This document shows, one piece after another, positions 46,657-54,949 of a DNA stretch of 64,000 nt; positions within the stretch are counted from its first letter, which is position 1; every line of letters starts with the position of its first letter. The notes under the pieces were generated by a model, which was not told the origin of the DNA, did no database searches, and saw only the letters and a list, made by a program, of their open reading frames with translations. The position numbers and the translations under genes are program-made. Source of the DNA: Marivita sp. GX14005. GTDB taxonomy: Bacteria > Pseudomonadota > Alphaproteobacteria > Rhodobacterales > Rhodobacteraceae. Location of the stretch: contig NZ_JAMCCQ010000003.1 in assembly GCF_023370775.1 (NCBI RefSeq), positions 248,001 through 312,000 of the forward strand, given 5' to 3'.

Positions 46657-47091
46657 ATGCCCGCTGCCAAATCCCTTCCGCTCAACGATCTCCAGCAACA
46701 GGCGCTCGACGCCGCGCAGGTGATGTTCTCGATGAATCCGGCCTATGCGCCCCAGGTCACCCATTTCTGGGAGGCACAGGATCTCATGCTCAAGGAAGCC
46801 GAGAAATTCGCCTCTTCCTGGTTCGAACGCCGCCACGAGGCGACGCAGTCCGCGCTCAAGGCCGCAACCGACGCCGACAATACCGATCTTCGCCATCCAG
46901 CCGTCGCCATGCAGGCGATGCTCGATTGGCAAAAGAACTCGATGGAACGCATGGCCGAGGACTTGAGCGAATGGTCCGCGATGATGTCGCGTTGCGCCGG
47001 CATCTGGACCAGCAACGAGACCGAAGCGATGGAAGAGACCGAAGCCAACGCCAAACGCACCGCCAAACCGGCCAAATCCACCGCGCTTTGA
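46657..47091 (+). CDS. Phasin-family protein
   Basis: A 144-residue helical protein resembling PHA granule-associated phasins, with amphipathic helices (WEAQDLMLKEAEKFASSWFERRHEAT, HPAVAMQAMLDWQKNSMERMAEDL) and an Ala/Lys-rich tail (KRTAKPAKSTAL). Phasins coat PHA granules and control their size. The PHA synthase gene 1.7 kb away supports this, and both genes carry similar upstream boxes. The ATG at 46657 follows GAAAGGAAA. Family assignment is moderate because phasins are weakly conserved. Confidence 0.75.
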   Translation: MPAAKSLPLNDLQQQALDAAQVMFSMNPAYAPQVTHFWEAQDLMLKEAEKFASSWFERRHEATQSALKAATDADNTDLRHPAVAMQAMLDWQKNSMERMAEDLSEWSAMMSRCAGIWTSNETEAMEETEANAKRTAKPAKSTAL

Positions 47092-47113
47092 ATGCTTATT
47101 CAGGAGAAATGAC

Positions 47114-47401
47114 ATGGACAGGCAACAGGATTACCAAGCCAAGCTCGATGCCCAACTCGCCGAATGGAAGGCAGATATCGCCAAGCTTCAGGCGAAGGCC
47201 GAAGCGGCCGGTGCCGAAGCACGCGAAGACGTCCGCGAAGCGGTGGAGGGCCTGCAAAAACGCCGCGAGACGCTCAAGGTGCAACTGAAGGAAATGCGCA
47301 AGGCTCAGGATAGCGCGTGGGACGACATCAAGAAAGGCGCCGATGACGCTTGGGACGATATAGAGCGCGCCTTCAACCGTGCATGGAGCCGGTTCTCCTG
47401 A
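47114..47401 (+). CDS. Small highly charged helical stress-type protein
   Basis: A 95-residue protein with continuous heptad-like helices (YQAKLDAQLAEWKADIAKLQ, AVEGLQKRRETLKVQLKEMR) and a Trp/Asp-rich end (SAWDDIKKGADDAWDDIERAF). It has no signal peptide or membrane segment. The repeated WDDIK/WDDIE element is apolipoprotein-like, suggesting surface or membrane binding, perhaps on PHA granules beside the phasin 22 bases upstream. Similar sequences are annotated as stress-response proteins of unknown function. Confidence 0.72.
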   Translation: MDRQQDYQAKLDAQLAEWKADIAKLQAKAEAAGAEAREDVREAVEGLQKRRETLKVQLKEMRKAQDSAWDDIKKGADDAWDDIERAFNRAWSRFS

Positions 47402-47484
47402 CCAGAAACGCCGCCCTGCCGTCGGCTCGGGCTCGGGCGCGGGTTCGCGCTCGACCCGAGGATCTCGCAGCTCACCAGACCCGG

Positions 47485-48708
47485 TCAAGCCCGCTGAACA
47501 CGCCCCTCCGCCCCGGCGCCGACGAGGGCAGCCGCCCCGCGGGCGAGGATCTGTTCCTCATCCGTGGGGATCATCCACACCGGCAGGCGGCTGCTTGCCG
47601 TGGTCAATCGCGGACCACCGGCGGCGTTCGCGCCGGGGTCGAGTTCGGCTCCGGCCCAGCCGATCGCCTCGACAAGACGGGCGCGCAGGGGGGCGATGTA
47701 TTTGCCCATGCCGCCGGTCAGGACGACGCCGTCCACCCCGCCCAGTGCGGCGATCAACGAGCCGGTCCAGCGGCTGAAGCGATAGGCGAAATAGGCCACC
47801 GCCTCCTGCGCCTCGGGGCGCTCGCTGGCAATGAGATCGTTCATCTCCCCGCTGATCCCCGACACGCCGAGCAGGCCCGAGCGCGTATAAAGCATCTCGC
47901 GCACCTCCGAGGCGCTCATGCCGCGATCCTCGATCAGATGCAGCACCGCGCCGGGATCGACCGCGCCGCAGCGCTCGCCCATCGGCATTCCGGCAAGCGC
48001 GGTGAGACCCATCGTCGTCGCCACGCTCTGCCCGTCCTTCATCGCGCAAAGGCTCACCCCGTGGCCCAGATGCGCGACGATCACGCGGCCACCCGCGACC
48101 TCCGGCCAATCGCGGCGCAGGGCGCTGGCGATGTAATCGTAGGACAGGCCGTGAAAGCCGTAGCGCAGGATCCCGGCATCGGTCAGCTCGCGCGGCAGGG
48201 CGTAGATCTGCGCGACGCGCGGCGCGGTGCGGTGGAACGCGGTGTCGAAACAGGCGACCTGCACCGCGTCCGGGTAATGTGCTGAAAACTCGCGGATCGG
48301 GCGCAGGTTGTGAAGCTGATGGCTCGGCGCGAGCGGGGCCAGTGCTTCGAGCGTTGTCAGAACCTCGTCCGTCACGCGCACCGGCTCTGCGAAATGCTCC
48401 CCGCCATGCACGACCCGGTGCGAGAAGGCCGCGATGCCCTGTTCGCGCATCACCGGATCCAGACGCGCGAACACCTGCGCGAGCGCCGCCTTGTGCGCAG
48501 CGTCCGCTCCCCGGTGCCGCCCCAGCGCGGTTTCGTCTTCGGTGCCGCGCACCAGATCGCGGTCGGCCAGGACCATCTCGCCGGTCAAACCCCGAATGGA
48601 GAAGCTGCGAACCGGCTTCGGATCGCCGCCGGACAGTTCAAACACACCGCAACGCAGGCTCGACGAGCCCGCGTTTATCGTCACGATCAATTTCTCAGAC
48701 ATATCCAT
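47485..48708 (-). CDS. ackA: Acetate kinase
   Basis: A 407-residue ASKHA-fold kinase interconverting acetyl phosphate + ADP and acetate + ATP. Key blocks are INAGSSSLRCGVF at the N-terminus, the catalytic-Asp block CFDTAFHRTAPRVA, RYGFHGLSY and the ATP-binding HLGHGVSLCA. The usual GGIGEN motif near the end reads GGMGKYIA, a divergent form. It follows phaC by 39 bases on the same strand. There is no pta neighbour, so its acetyl phosphate probably comes from elsewhere, for instance Xsc or phosphoketolase. A second start two codons downstream is possible. Confidence 0.93.
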   Translation of the reverse strand: MDMSEKLIVTINAGSSSLRCGVFELSGGDPKPVRSFSIRGLTGEMVLADRDLVRGTEDETALGRHRGADAAHKAALAQVFARLDPVMREQGIAAFSHRVVHGGEHFAEPVRVTDEVLTTLEALAPLAPSHQLHNLRPIREFSAHYPDAVQVACFDTAFHRTAPRVAQIYALPRELTDAGILRYGFHGLSYDYIASALRRDWPEVAGGRVIVAHLGHGVSLCAMKDGQSVATTMGLTALAGMPMGERCGAVDPGAVLHLIEDRGMSASEVREMLYTRSGLLGVSGISGEMNDLIASERPEAQEAVAYFAYRFSRWTGSLIAALGGVDGVVLTGGMGKYIAPLRARLVEAIGWAGAELDPGANAAGGPRLTTASSRLPVWMIPTDEEQILARGAAALVGAGAEGRVQRA

Positions 48709-48747
48709 CCGTTCTCATCTTGCGTCATCGCCCGCAGGCTCGCCCAA

Positions 48748-50655
48748 TCACCTTTGATGCACGTAAATTCCCGGCGCATCATTCGACGGCAGATCCGGCG
48801 CGCCCGGCACCCCGAGCTGCGGCGGCTCCTTGGGCTTGCCCGACCGCTGACCGAGCCAGCGCACGAGTTCCGGCCACCAAGAGCCGTCCTGTTCGGGTAC
48901 CCGCGCGCGCCAATCCTCCGGCGCGGTATAGGGATCATCCTCACGGGCCATGGCGATCCGGTAGCTGCGGCCCTTGTGGCCCGGCTCGCTGACGATGCCG
49001 GCATTATGGCCGCCCGAAGTCAGGACGAAGGTGACATCGGTATCGGTCAGAAGATGCAGCTTGTAGACCGATTGCCAAGGCGCGACGTGATCCCCGGTGG
49101 TCGACACGCAAAAGATCGGCGCGTCGATATCGGTGATCGCCACCGGCTTTCCGCCAATCCGGTATTGCCCCTTGGCCAGTTCGTTATCGAGGAAGATCTG
49201 CCGGAGATATTCGCTGTGCATCCGGTAGGGCATCCGCGTGGCATCGGCGTTCCAGGCCATCAGATCGAACATCGGCTGCCGCCGACCCATCAGGTATTCA
49301 TGCACATAGCGCGACCAGATCAGATCCTTTGAGCGCAGAAGCTGAAACGCCCCGGCCATCTGGCTCGTGTCGAGATAGCCCTGATCCCACATCATGTGTT
49401 CGAGGAAAGACACCTCGCTTTCGCTGATGAAAAGCTGCAATTCGCCCGGATCCTCGAAATCGGTCTGCGCCGCGAAGAGCGACAGCGTCTTGAGCCGGTC
49501 GTCGCCGTCGCGCGCCATCTGCGCCGCCTTCGCAGTCAGCAGAGTGCCGCCGAGGCAATAGCCGATGCCGTGGACCCTCTCATCCGGCACGATCCGGCCG
49601 ATCACGTCCAGCGCCTCCTCGACGGCGCCGAGGTAGTCGGCCATGCCGAGGTCACGATCCTCCGCATCGGGGTTGCGCCAAGAGATCATGAAGACGGTGA
49701 AGCCCTGCTCCACCAGATACTGGACCAGCGAATTATGCGGGCTCAGATCGAGGATGTAATATTTCATGATCCAGGCCGGCACGATCAGGAGCGGCTCGGG
49801 GCGGGCGGTATCGGTTTGCGGCGCATATTGGATGAGTTCCATCAGATGCGAGCGCCAGACAACCTTGCCCGGCGTGACGGCGACCTCGCGTCCGGGCAGG
49901 TAGTCCTCGGCCCCGACAGGCGGCTTGCGCGACGCGGCGCGCTGCCAATCCTCCATCAGGTTCTGCATCCCCCGCACAAGGTTCGCCCCACCCTCGCGAG
50001 CGGTATGGGCCAGAACCTCCGGATTGGTCCAGATCGCGTTCGACGGCGACATCATGTCGAGCATCTGCCGCGCGACGAAAGAAATTACCTTCTCGTCCTT
50101 GGCCGACATGCCGTCGATATTGTTGGTGGCGTTATACCACCATTGCTGCGCCATCAGAAAGCTCTGGTAGATCATGTTATAGGGCCAGCGCTGCCATTCC
50201 GGCGCGTCGAACCGCTTGTCGTAATCGAGCGGCAGGATACAGGGATCGCCGCGCCCGCTCAGCGCCGGCGAGGCATGCGCCATGGCGAAACGGGTCGCCT
50301 TGTTCACAGCCTTTTCCGCCAGTTGCAACTGCTTGCCCGGCGATCCTGCCAGATGCACCCACCAATTGAACATCCGCGAGGACAGCCCGAACGGGGTCAC
50401 GCCCCGCGTGAAGCGCGCCATATGGGCCTTGATCGCGCGGTCGAGCATCTGCGTGCTGTAGCCGTCGGGTTCGGTTGCCGCGCAAGGCGGCGAGAGTTCG
50501 GGCGAGACATGACGGCTGCTTGCGGGCGGCGCCGCAGTCCCCGGCCCCGGCCCCGGCGCGTCAGGAACCGCGCGCAGCGGCGGCAGCGTATCGCGAGCCC
50601 CATCCTTTCGATCGGGCCTGGGCGTTTTCCGGCGGGTCTTGCGTTGTTCAGCCAT
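48748..50655 (-). CDS. phaC: Poly(3-hydroxyalkanoate) synthase (PhaC)
   Basis: A 635-residue PHA polymerase. The lipase-box Cys is Cys367 in GYCLGG; Asp522 (STTGDHVAP) and His550 (SGGHNAGIV) complete the triad. The N-terminal 60 residues are a low-complexity Pro/Ala/Arg extension not needed for catalysis. The synthase links 3-hydroxyacyl-CoA units into granule polymer. It lies directly upstream of ackA, with a Fnr/Dnr-like box before it. phaA, phaB and phaR are not in the window. GGAGG precedes the ATG at 50655. Confidence 0.95.
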   Translation of the reverse strand: MAEQRKTRRKTPRPDRKDGARDTLPPLRAVPDAPGPGPGTAAPPASSRHVSPELSPPCAATEPDGYSTQMLDRAIKAHMARFTRGVTPFGLSSRMFNWWVHLAGSPGKQLQLAEKAVNKATRFAMAHASPALSGRGDPCILPLDYDKRFDAPEWQRWPYNMIYQSFLMAQQWWYNATNNIDGMSAKDEKVISFVARQMLDMMSPSNAIWTNPEVLAHTAREGGANLVRGMQNLMEDWQRAASRKPPVGAEDYLPGREVAVTPGKVVWRSHLMELIQYAPQTDTARPEPLLIVPAWIMKYYILDLSPHNSLVQYLVEQGFTVFMISWRNPDAEDRDLGMADYLGAVEEALDVIGRIVPDERVHGIGYCLGGTLLTAKAAQMARDGDDRLKTLSLFAAQTDFEDPGELQLFISESEVSFLEHMMWDQGYLDTSQMAGAFQLLRSKDLIWSRYVHEYLMGRRQPMFDLMAWNADATRMPYRMHSEYLRQIFLDNELAKGQYRIGGKPVAITDIDAPIFCVSTTGDHVAPWQSVYKLHLLTDTDVTFVLTSGGHNAGIVSEPGHKGRSYRIAMAREDDPYTAPEDWRARVPEQDGSWWPELVRWLGQRSGKPKEPPQLGVPGAPDLPSNDAPGIYVHQR

Positions 50656-50707
50656 GGCGGCCTCCTTTCGACCGGCCCATCGCTAGGCGGCCCGTAAGAC
50701 AAGCGCA

Positions 50708-50721
50708 TTAACGGACGTTAA
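50708..50721. promoter_or_regulatory. Fnr/Dnr-like box upstream of phaC
   Basis: TTAAC-GGAC-GTTAA is a perfect inverted repeat with 14-base spacing, centred about 60 bases before the phaC start and overlapping the last bases of the upstream aminotransferase gene. It shares GCATTAACG...CGTTAAG with the hdeD-side box, 4 kb away. Confidence 0.62.
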
Positions 50722-51668
50722 GTTTCCACCTGCCCCGCCCGCGCCGCCTGCGCCGCTACGTCCCTCGCCACAGCCTCATGATACAGCGCGCGCAGATGCG
50801 TCGTTAGCGGTCGTGCGCCAGTGCCGACGGCCTTGCCGTCAATCGACGCCACGGGCGTCAGCGCGCCGAAACTTCCGGTCAGGAACGCCTCATCCGCCGA
50901 ATAGGCCTCGTAGAGCGAGAAATTCTTTTCATGCACCGGAACCCCGTTGCGGCGGCACAGATCGATCACGTTGGCCCGCGTCACCCCGTTCATGCAGTAA
51001 TCGCCCGTCGAGGTCCAAACCTCGCCCTTGCGCACGACGAAGAAATTGCAGGCGTTGGTGGTGTTCACAAACCCGTGCGGGTCGAGCATCAAGCCTTCAT
51101 CCGCCCCCGCCGCCTCGGCCTGAAGGCAGGCGATCACGCAGTTGAGCTTGGAATGGCTGTTGAACTTGGCGTCCTGGCTATGCGGCAGCCCGCGCACCTG
51201 CGGCACGGACGCAAGGCGGATGCCCTTGTCCTGAAGGCCGCTCGCGGGCCGCGAATGTTCCATGATGATCACCAGCGTCGGGCCTGAGCGCGACAGGCGC
51301 GGGTGCTGGAACGGCTTGTCCTTGATCCCGCGCGTCAGCATGAGCCGGCAATGCACATCGGTCGTCATCCCGTTCGCCTCCGCCGTGCGGCGCAGCGCGT
51401 CGGCAATGCCGTTCCGGTCCATCCCGACATCGAGGCTGACCGCATGGCAGCTGTCGAAAAAGCGGTCCATATGCGCGTCGAAAAACGCCCAATAACCGTC
51501 ATAGAGCCGCATCCCTTCCCACATGCCGTCGCCAAGCAGGAAGCCGGAATCGTAGACCGACACTTTCGCCTCGTCCCGGTGCACCAGATCGCCATTGATG
51601 TAGATCTTGATATCGCGGTTGCGCGCGTCCTCTTCGGCGTCATGGGTGGTGAGTTCGGATTTGCTCAT
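50718..51668 (-). CDS. Class IV PLP aminotransferase (D-Ala/branched-chain type)
   Basis: A 316-residue fold-type IV aminotransferase. Conserved features are VSVYDSGFLLGDGMWEG near the N-terminus, the PLP Lys within KFNSHSKLNCVIACLQA, the Glu-containing GADEGLMLDPHGFVNTTNACNFF, and GVTRANVIDLC. It overlaps the dehydrogenase gene upstream by four bases (ATGA). The substrate is unknown. With a hydroxypyruvate-isomerase-like and an alcohol dehydrogenase partner, a small keto or aldehyde acid is likely (inference). The start at 51668 gives a 20-residue lead before the core. Confidence 0.87.
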   Translation of the reverse strand: MSKSELTTHDAEEDARNRDIKIYINGDLVHRDEAKVSVYDSGFLLGDGMWEGMRLYDGYWAFFDAHMDRFFDSCHAVSLDVGMDRNGIADALRRTAEANGMTTDVHCRLMLTRGIKDKPFQHPRLSRSGPTLVIIMEHSRPASGLQDKGIRLASVPQVRGLPHSQDAKFNSHSKLNCVIACLQAEAAGADEGLMLDPHGFVNTTNACNFFVVRKGEVWTSTGDYCMNGVTRANVIDLCRRNGVPVHEKNFSLYEAYSADEAFLTGSFGALTPVASIDGKAVGTGARPLTTHLRALYHEAVARDVAAQAARAGQVET

Positions 51669-52813
51669 CTGGCCTGCTCCATCAGGTTTGAAAGGTCTGC
51701 GCGGCTCAAGGCCACAGGGTTCGCCTTCATCGACGACGACTGCACCGCCGCGTCCGCCGCCTGCGCACGCATCTCCTCGGTGATGCCCTGCGCGTCCAGC
51801 CCCGGCAGCCCCGCCGCGCGGGACCAGCGGTGCAATGTGTCGAAGGCATCGGGGGCCGCACCGCCAAGTGCCTGCGCGATCCAGCCCCGGACCTCGCCCA
51901 TACGCAACTGCAGCCGCGCATCGCCTTGCCCGGCTCGGGCGTTCGCCCTCAGACCGGCAGGCAAAAGCGCGCCGCAGATCGTGCCATGCGCCGCGCCCGA
52001 CAGCCCGCCCAGCGGCCCGGCCAGCCCATGCACGACGCCCAACCCCGAATTGGCCAACGCCAGCCCGCCGCACAGGCTCACCCAGGCCATCGCATCGCGC
52101 GCGCCGGCCTGCTCGCCGCCCATCAGATCGCGCAGCGCGGCCAGCCCTTTCGGGATCGCATCGCGGCACAGCGCGTCGGTCATCACATTCGCGCGGCTGC
52201 TCAGATAGGGTTCGATCACCTGCGTGATCGCATCGAGCCCCGACGCCAGCGTCACCCCGCGCGGGCAACCATCGGTGAGCGCGGGATCGACAATCGCCAG
52301 CTTCGGCAACATCCGCGCGTCTCTCAAGCTGACCTTGCGCCGCGCCTCGGGCACGGCAATCACCGCGTTGCGAGTGACCTCCGCGCCGGTTCCGGCGGTT
52401 GTCGGAATGGCGGCAAAGGGCAAGGGATCGTGCTCAAGCGTCAGCCCCTTGCCGACCACCTCCAGATGATCGCGCACCGGGCGCACCGCCGGCAACAGCG
52501 CCGCGATGGCCTTGCCCGCATCGATCGCCGCGCCGCCGCCCAGGGCGATGACGCTTTGCGCAGCGCTCGCACGCGCCGCAGCCATTCCGCGTTCGATCAA
52601 GGGCAAATCCGGCTCGCCAGGAACGGCGAAGACCGTCACGCGCACGCCCGCTTGCTCCAACGCCGCGCGCAGCCAATCGGCGCGTTCGGGCGTGCCGCCA
52701 GTGACGAGCAGCGCCGCATCGCCCATCGCGGCCAGCGCCGGCACCGCCTCGCGCGCCGCGCCGCGTCCGAAGCGGATGTCCCCCGCCGTGGCAAAGGCGA
52801 ATGGCCCGGTCAT
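51665..52813 (-). CDS. Iron-containing alcohol dehydrogenase
   Basis: A 382-residue group III dehydrogenase. The cofactor loop is ALGGGAAIDAGKA and the second signature is PTTAGTGAEVT. Metal-binding candidates are Asp in GLDAITQVIEPY and two His in VVHGLAG and GAAHGTI. The His often found in DALTH reads Gln here, which may alter the metal or make the enzyme metal-poor, although Gln also occurs in other family members. It overlaps both neighbours by four bases. Substrate not evident. Confidence 0.87.
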   Translation of the reverse strand: MTGPFAFATAGDIRFGRGAAREAVPALAAMGDAALLVTGGTPERADWLRAALEQAGVRVTVFAVPGEPDLPLIERGMAAARASAAQSVIALGGGAAIDAGKAIAALLPAVRPVRDHLEVVGKGLTLEHDPLPFAAIPTTAGTGAEVTRNAVIAVPEARRKVSLRDARMLPKLAIVDPALTDGCPRGVTLASGLDAITQVIEPYLSSRANVMTDALCRDAIPKGLAALRDLMGGEQAGARDAMAWVSLCGGLALANSGLGVVHGLAGPLGGLSGAAHGTICGALLPAGLRANARAGQGDARLQLRMGEVRGWIAQALGGAAPDAFDTLHRWSRAAGLPGLDAQGITEEMRAQAADAAVQSSSMKANPVALSRADLSNLMEQAR

Positions 52814-53571
52814 GACGCTTTCAGCTTGTCCATCCATCCAAGGCTCTCCTCCGTTGCGCCCTCTGGCCGGTATTCCGCCCCGACCGGCCGCGTCCAGCCC
52901 AGCCCCGCCAGATGGCGCAGCACATGGGCATAATCGAGCTCCCCATGATCCGGCGCGCCCCTGTCCGGCACAGCAGCGATCTGCACATGCCCGATATGGG
53001 GCAACAGCCGCGTCAGACGGCGCGACACGTCGCCTTCGGTGATCTGCACATGGTAGCAATCGAACATCAGCCGCAGATGCGCGTCGCCCACCTCCTCGAT
53101 GATCCGCGCCGCCTGATCGGTGCTGCGCAGGAAATACCCCGGCGCGTCATAGACGTTGAGCGGCTCGATCAGTAGCGTGATCCCGAGCTCCCGCGCCGCG
53201 TGCAGCCCGTAGCGCAGATTGCCGAGAAACACCTCTCGCGCCGCCGCGCCTTGCGCCTTGCCCGCCATCACATGCACCGCCTGCGCGCCAATCTGAGCCG
53301 CATAGCCCAGCGCCTCGTCGATGGACGCCCGCGCGCCCGACTCGCGGCCCGGCACGGCGCAGAGGCCGAACTCGCCAGCATCGCCCTTGCGCGTGTTGAT
53401 CCCCAGCATCGGCAGGCCGGTTTCCATCAGGGCGTCGCGCACCGCACCCGCATCTTCGGGGTAGGGCCAATGACATTCGACCGCCGCGAAACCCGCCGCC
53501 TTCGCCCGGCGGATCGCGTCGGGCAGGGGCAGGTTCGCCCAGAGCATCCCCAGATTGGCCGAAAAGTCCAT
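52810..53571 (-). CDS. Hydroxypyruvate-isomerase-like TIM-barrel protein
   Basis: A 253-residue sugar-isomerase-type TIM barrel resembling Hyi. It starts MDFSANLGMLWANLPLPDAI, and conserved blocks are FAAVECHWPYP, LLIEPLNVYDAPGYFL with the catalytic Glu, and LMFDCYHVQITEGD with metal ligands. The ATG at 53571 follows AGGAGG. It leads a tight three-gene operon with the iron dehydrogenase and class IV aminotransferase. True Hyi interconverts hydroxypyruvate and tartronate semialdehyde; related proteins use other sugars or keto acids. Confidence 0.85.
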   Translation of the reverse strand: MDFSANLGMLWANLPLPDAIRRAKAAGFAAVECHWPYPEDAGAVRDALMETGLPMLGINTRKGDAGEFGLCAVPGRESGARASIDEALGYAAQIGAQAVHVMAGKAQGAAAREVFLGNLRYGLHAARELGITLLIEPLNVYDAPGYFLRSTDQAARIIEEVGDAHLRLMFDCYHVQITEGDVSRRLTRLLPHIGHVQIAAVPDRGAPDHGELDYAHVLRHLAGLGWTRPVGAEYRPEGATEESLGWMDKLKAS

Positions 53572-53689
53572 CGCGCGCCCTCCTGACATCTCGCATAGCC
53601 GCCCCGTGCGCCCGTGAGAACCCGTATTTGCGATTGCCCCGCGCGGCAAATGCCGTAAACCGACGCGCGACAGCTGTGAAGGAGCCGCC

Positions 53690-54949
53690 ATGTCTTTGCC
53701 CGTCGCCCGGATCGCCCCCGTCGCCGCCGCCCTCACCGGCGCGGTCACGCTGCCCGGCTCGAAATCCGTCACCAACCGCGCGCTTCTCGTGGCGGCGCTG
53801 GCGCGCGGCACGTCAACGCTCACCGGCATCCTGCGCAGCGATGACACGCGCTACATGATGGCCGCCCTGCGCGCGATGGGCGTGCGGATCGAGGAGGTGG
53901 ACGACACGACCGTGCGCGTCACCGGCACAGGCACGCTGGACGTTCCGGCAGAGCCGCTGTTCATCGGCAATGCCGGCACAGCGATGCGCTTTCTTACCGC
54001 CGCCGTCGCATTGGTGCGTGGCCGCGTGATCCTGACCGGCGACGAACATATGCAGAAACGCCCCATCGCGCCGCTGCTGGAGACGCTGCGCGCCATGGGC
54101 GTCGACGCGGCCTCGCCCACCGGATGCCCGCCCGTCACCGTGAACGGAACAGGCCATTTCGACGCGGGCGAGATCGAGGTGAGCGGCACGTTGTCGAGCC
54201 AGTATATCTCTGCCATCATGATGCTCGCCGCGATGGGGGATGCGCCCACCCGCATCCGCATTGGCGGCGGCAAGATCGGCGCGGTCGGCTACCTGCAGAT
54301 CACCGCCGCCGTCATGCGCGCCTTCGGGGTGCGGGTGGACTTTCCGTCAGAGGCCGAGATCACCATCCAGCCCACCGGCTACACCGCCGCCGATTACGCC
54401 ATCGAACCCGATGCCAGCGCCGCGACTTACCTTTGGGCCGCCGAGGCGCTCACCGGCGGGCGGATCGACATCGGCACCGCGCCCAAGAACATGAACCAGC
54501 CCGACGCGCACGCGCACGCGCTCATCGCCGCCTTCCCGAACATGCCGGCAGAGATTTACGGTGCGCAGATGCAGGACGCCATCCCGACGCTCGCCGTGCT
54601 GGCCGCGTTCAACAAAACGCCCGTCCGCTTTACGGGCATCGAGAACCTGCGCGTGAAGGAGTGCGACCGCATCGCCGCCGTGCATCAGGGGCTGACGCGG
54701 ATCGACCCCGATCTGTCCAGCGTCGAGGGCGACGATCTGATCGTTCACGCCCGCCCCGATCTTGCCGGGCAAACCCGCGACTGCCTGATCGACAGCCATG
54801 CCGATCACCGCATCGCCATGAGTTTCGCCCTCGCCGCCTTGCGCATCAACGGTGTGACGATCGAAGACCCGGATTGCGTCTCCAAGACCTTCCCCGCCTA
54901 TTGGGACGTGCTGGGCGACCTTGGCGTTCAGGTGGAGATCACGCGATAA
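53690..54949 (+). CDS. aroA: EPSP-synthase-like enolpyruvyl transferase
   Basis: A 419-residue member of the EPSP synthase family (3-phosphoshikimate 1-carboxyvinyltransferase). Substrate-binding residues are Lys25, Ser26 and Arg30 in [18 protein letters not shown] begins at 93, the Arg-containing [10 protein letters not shown] is the PEP-binding block, and the catalytic region is [19 protein letters not shown] and the C-terminal [14 protein letters not shown] are also conserved. The shikimate role is likely, but the gene is isolated from cmk/rpsA and divergent from a metabolic operon, so it may be a second paralog. It overlaps ade by 11 bases, convergent. Confidence 0.82.
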   Translation: MSLPVARIAPVAAALTGAVTLPGSKSVTNRALLVAALARGTSTLTGILRSDDTRYMMAALRAMGVRIEEVDDTTVRVTGTGTLDVPAEPLFIGNAGTAMRFLTAAVALVRGRVILTGDEHMQKRPIAPLLETLRAMGVDAASPTGCPPVTVNGTGHFDAGEIEVSGTLSSQYISAIMMLAAMGDAPTRIRIGGGKIGAVGYLQITAAVMRAFGVRVDFPSEAEITIQPTGYTAADYAIEPDASAATYLWAAEALTGGRIDIGTAPKNMNQPDAHAHALIAAFPNMPAEIYGAQMQDAIPTLAVLAAFNKTPVRFTGIENLRVKECDRIAAVHQGLTRIDPDLSSVEGDDLIVHARPDLAGQTRDCLIDSHADHRIAMSFALAALRINGVTIEDPDCVSKTFPAYWDVLGDLGVQVEITR

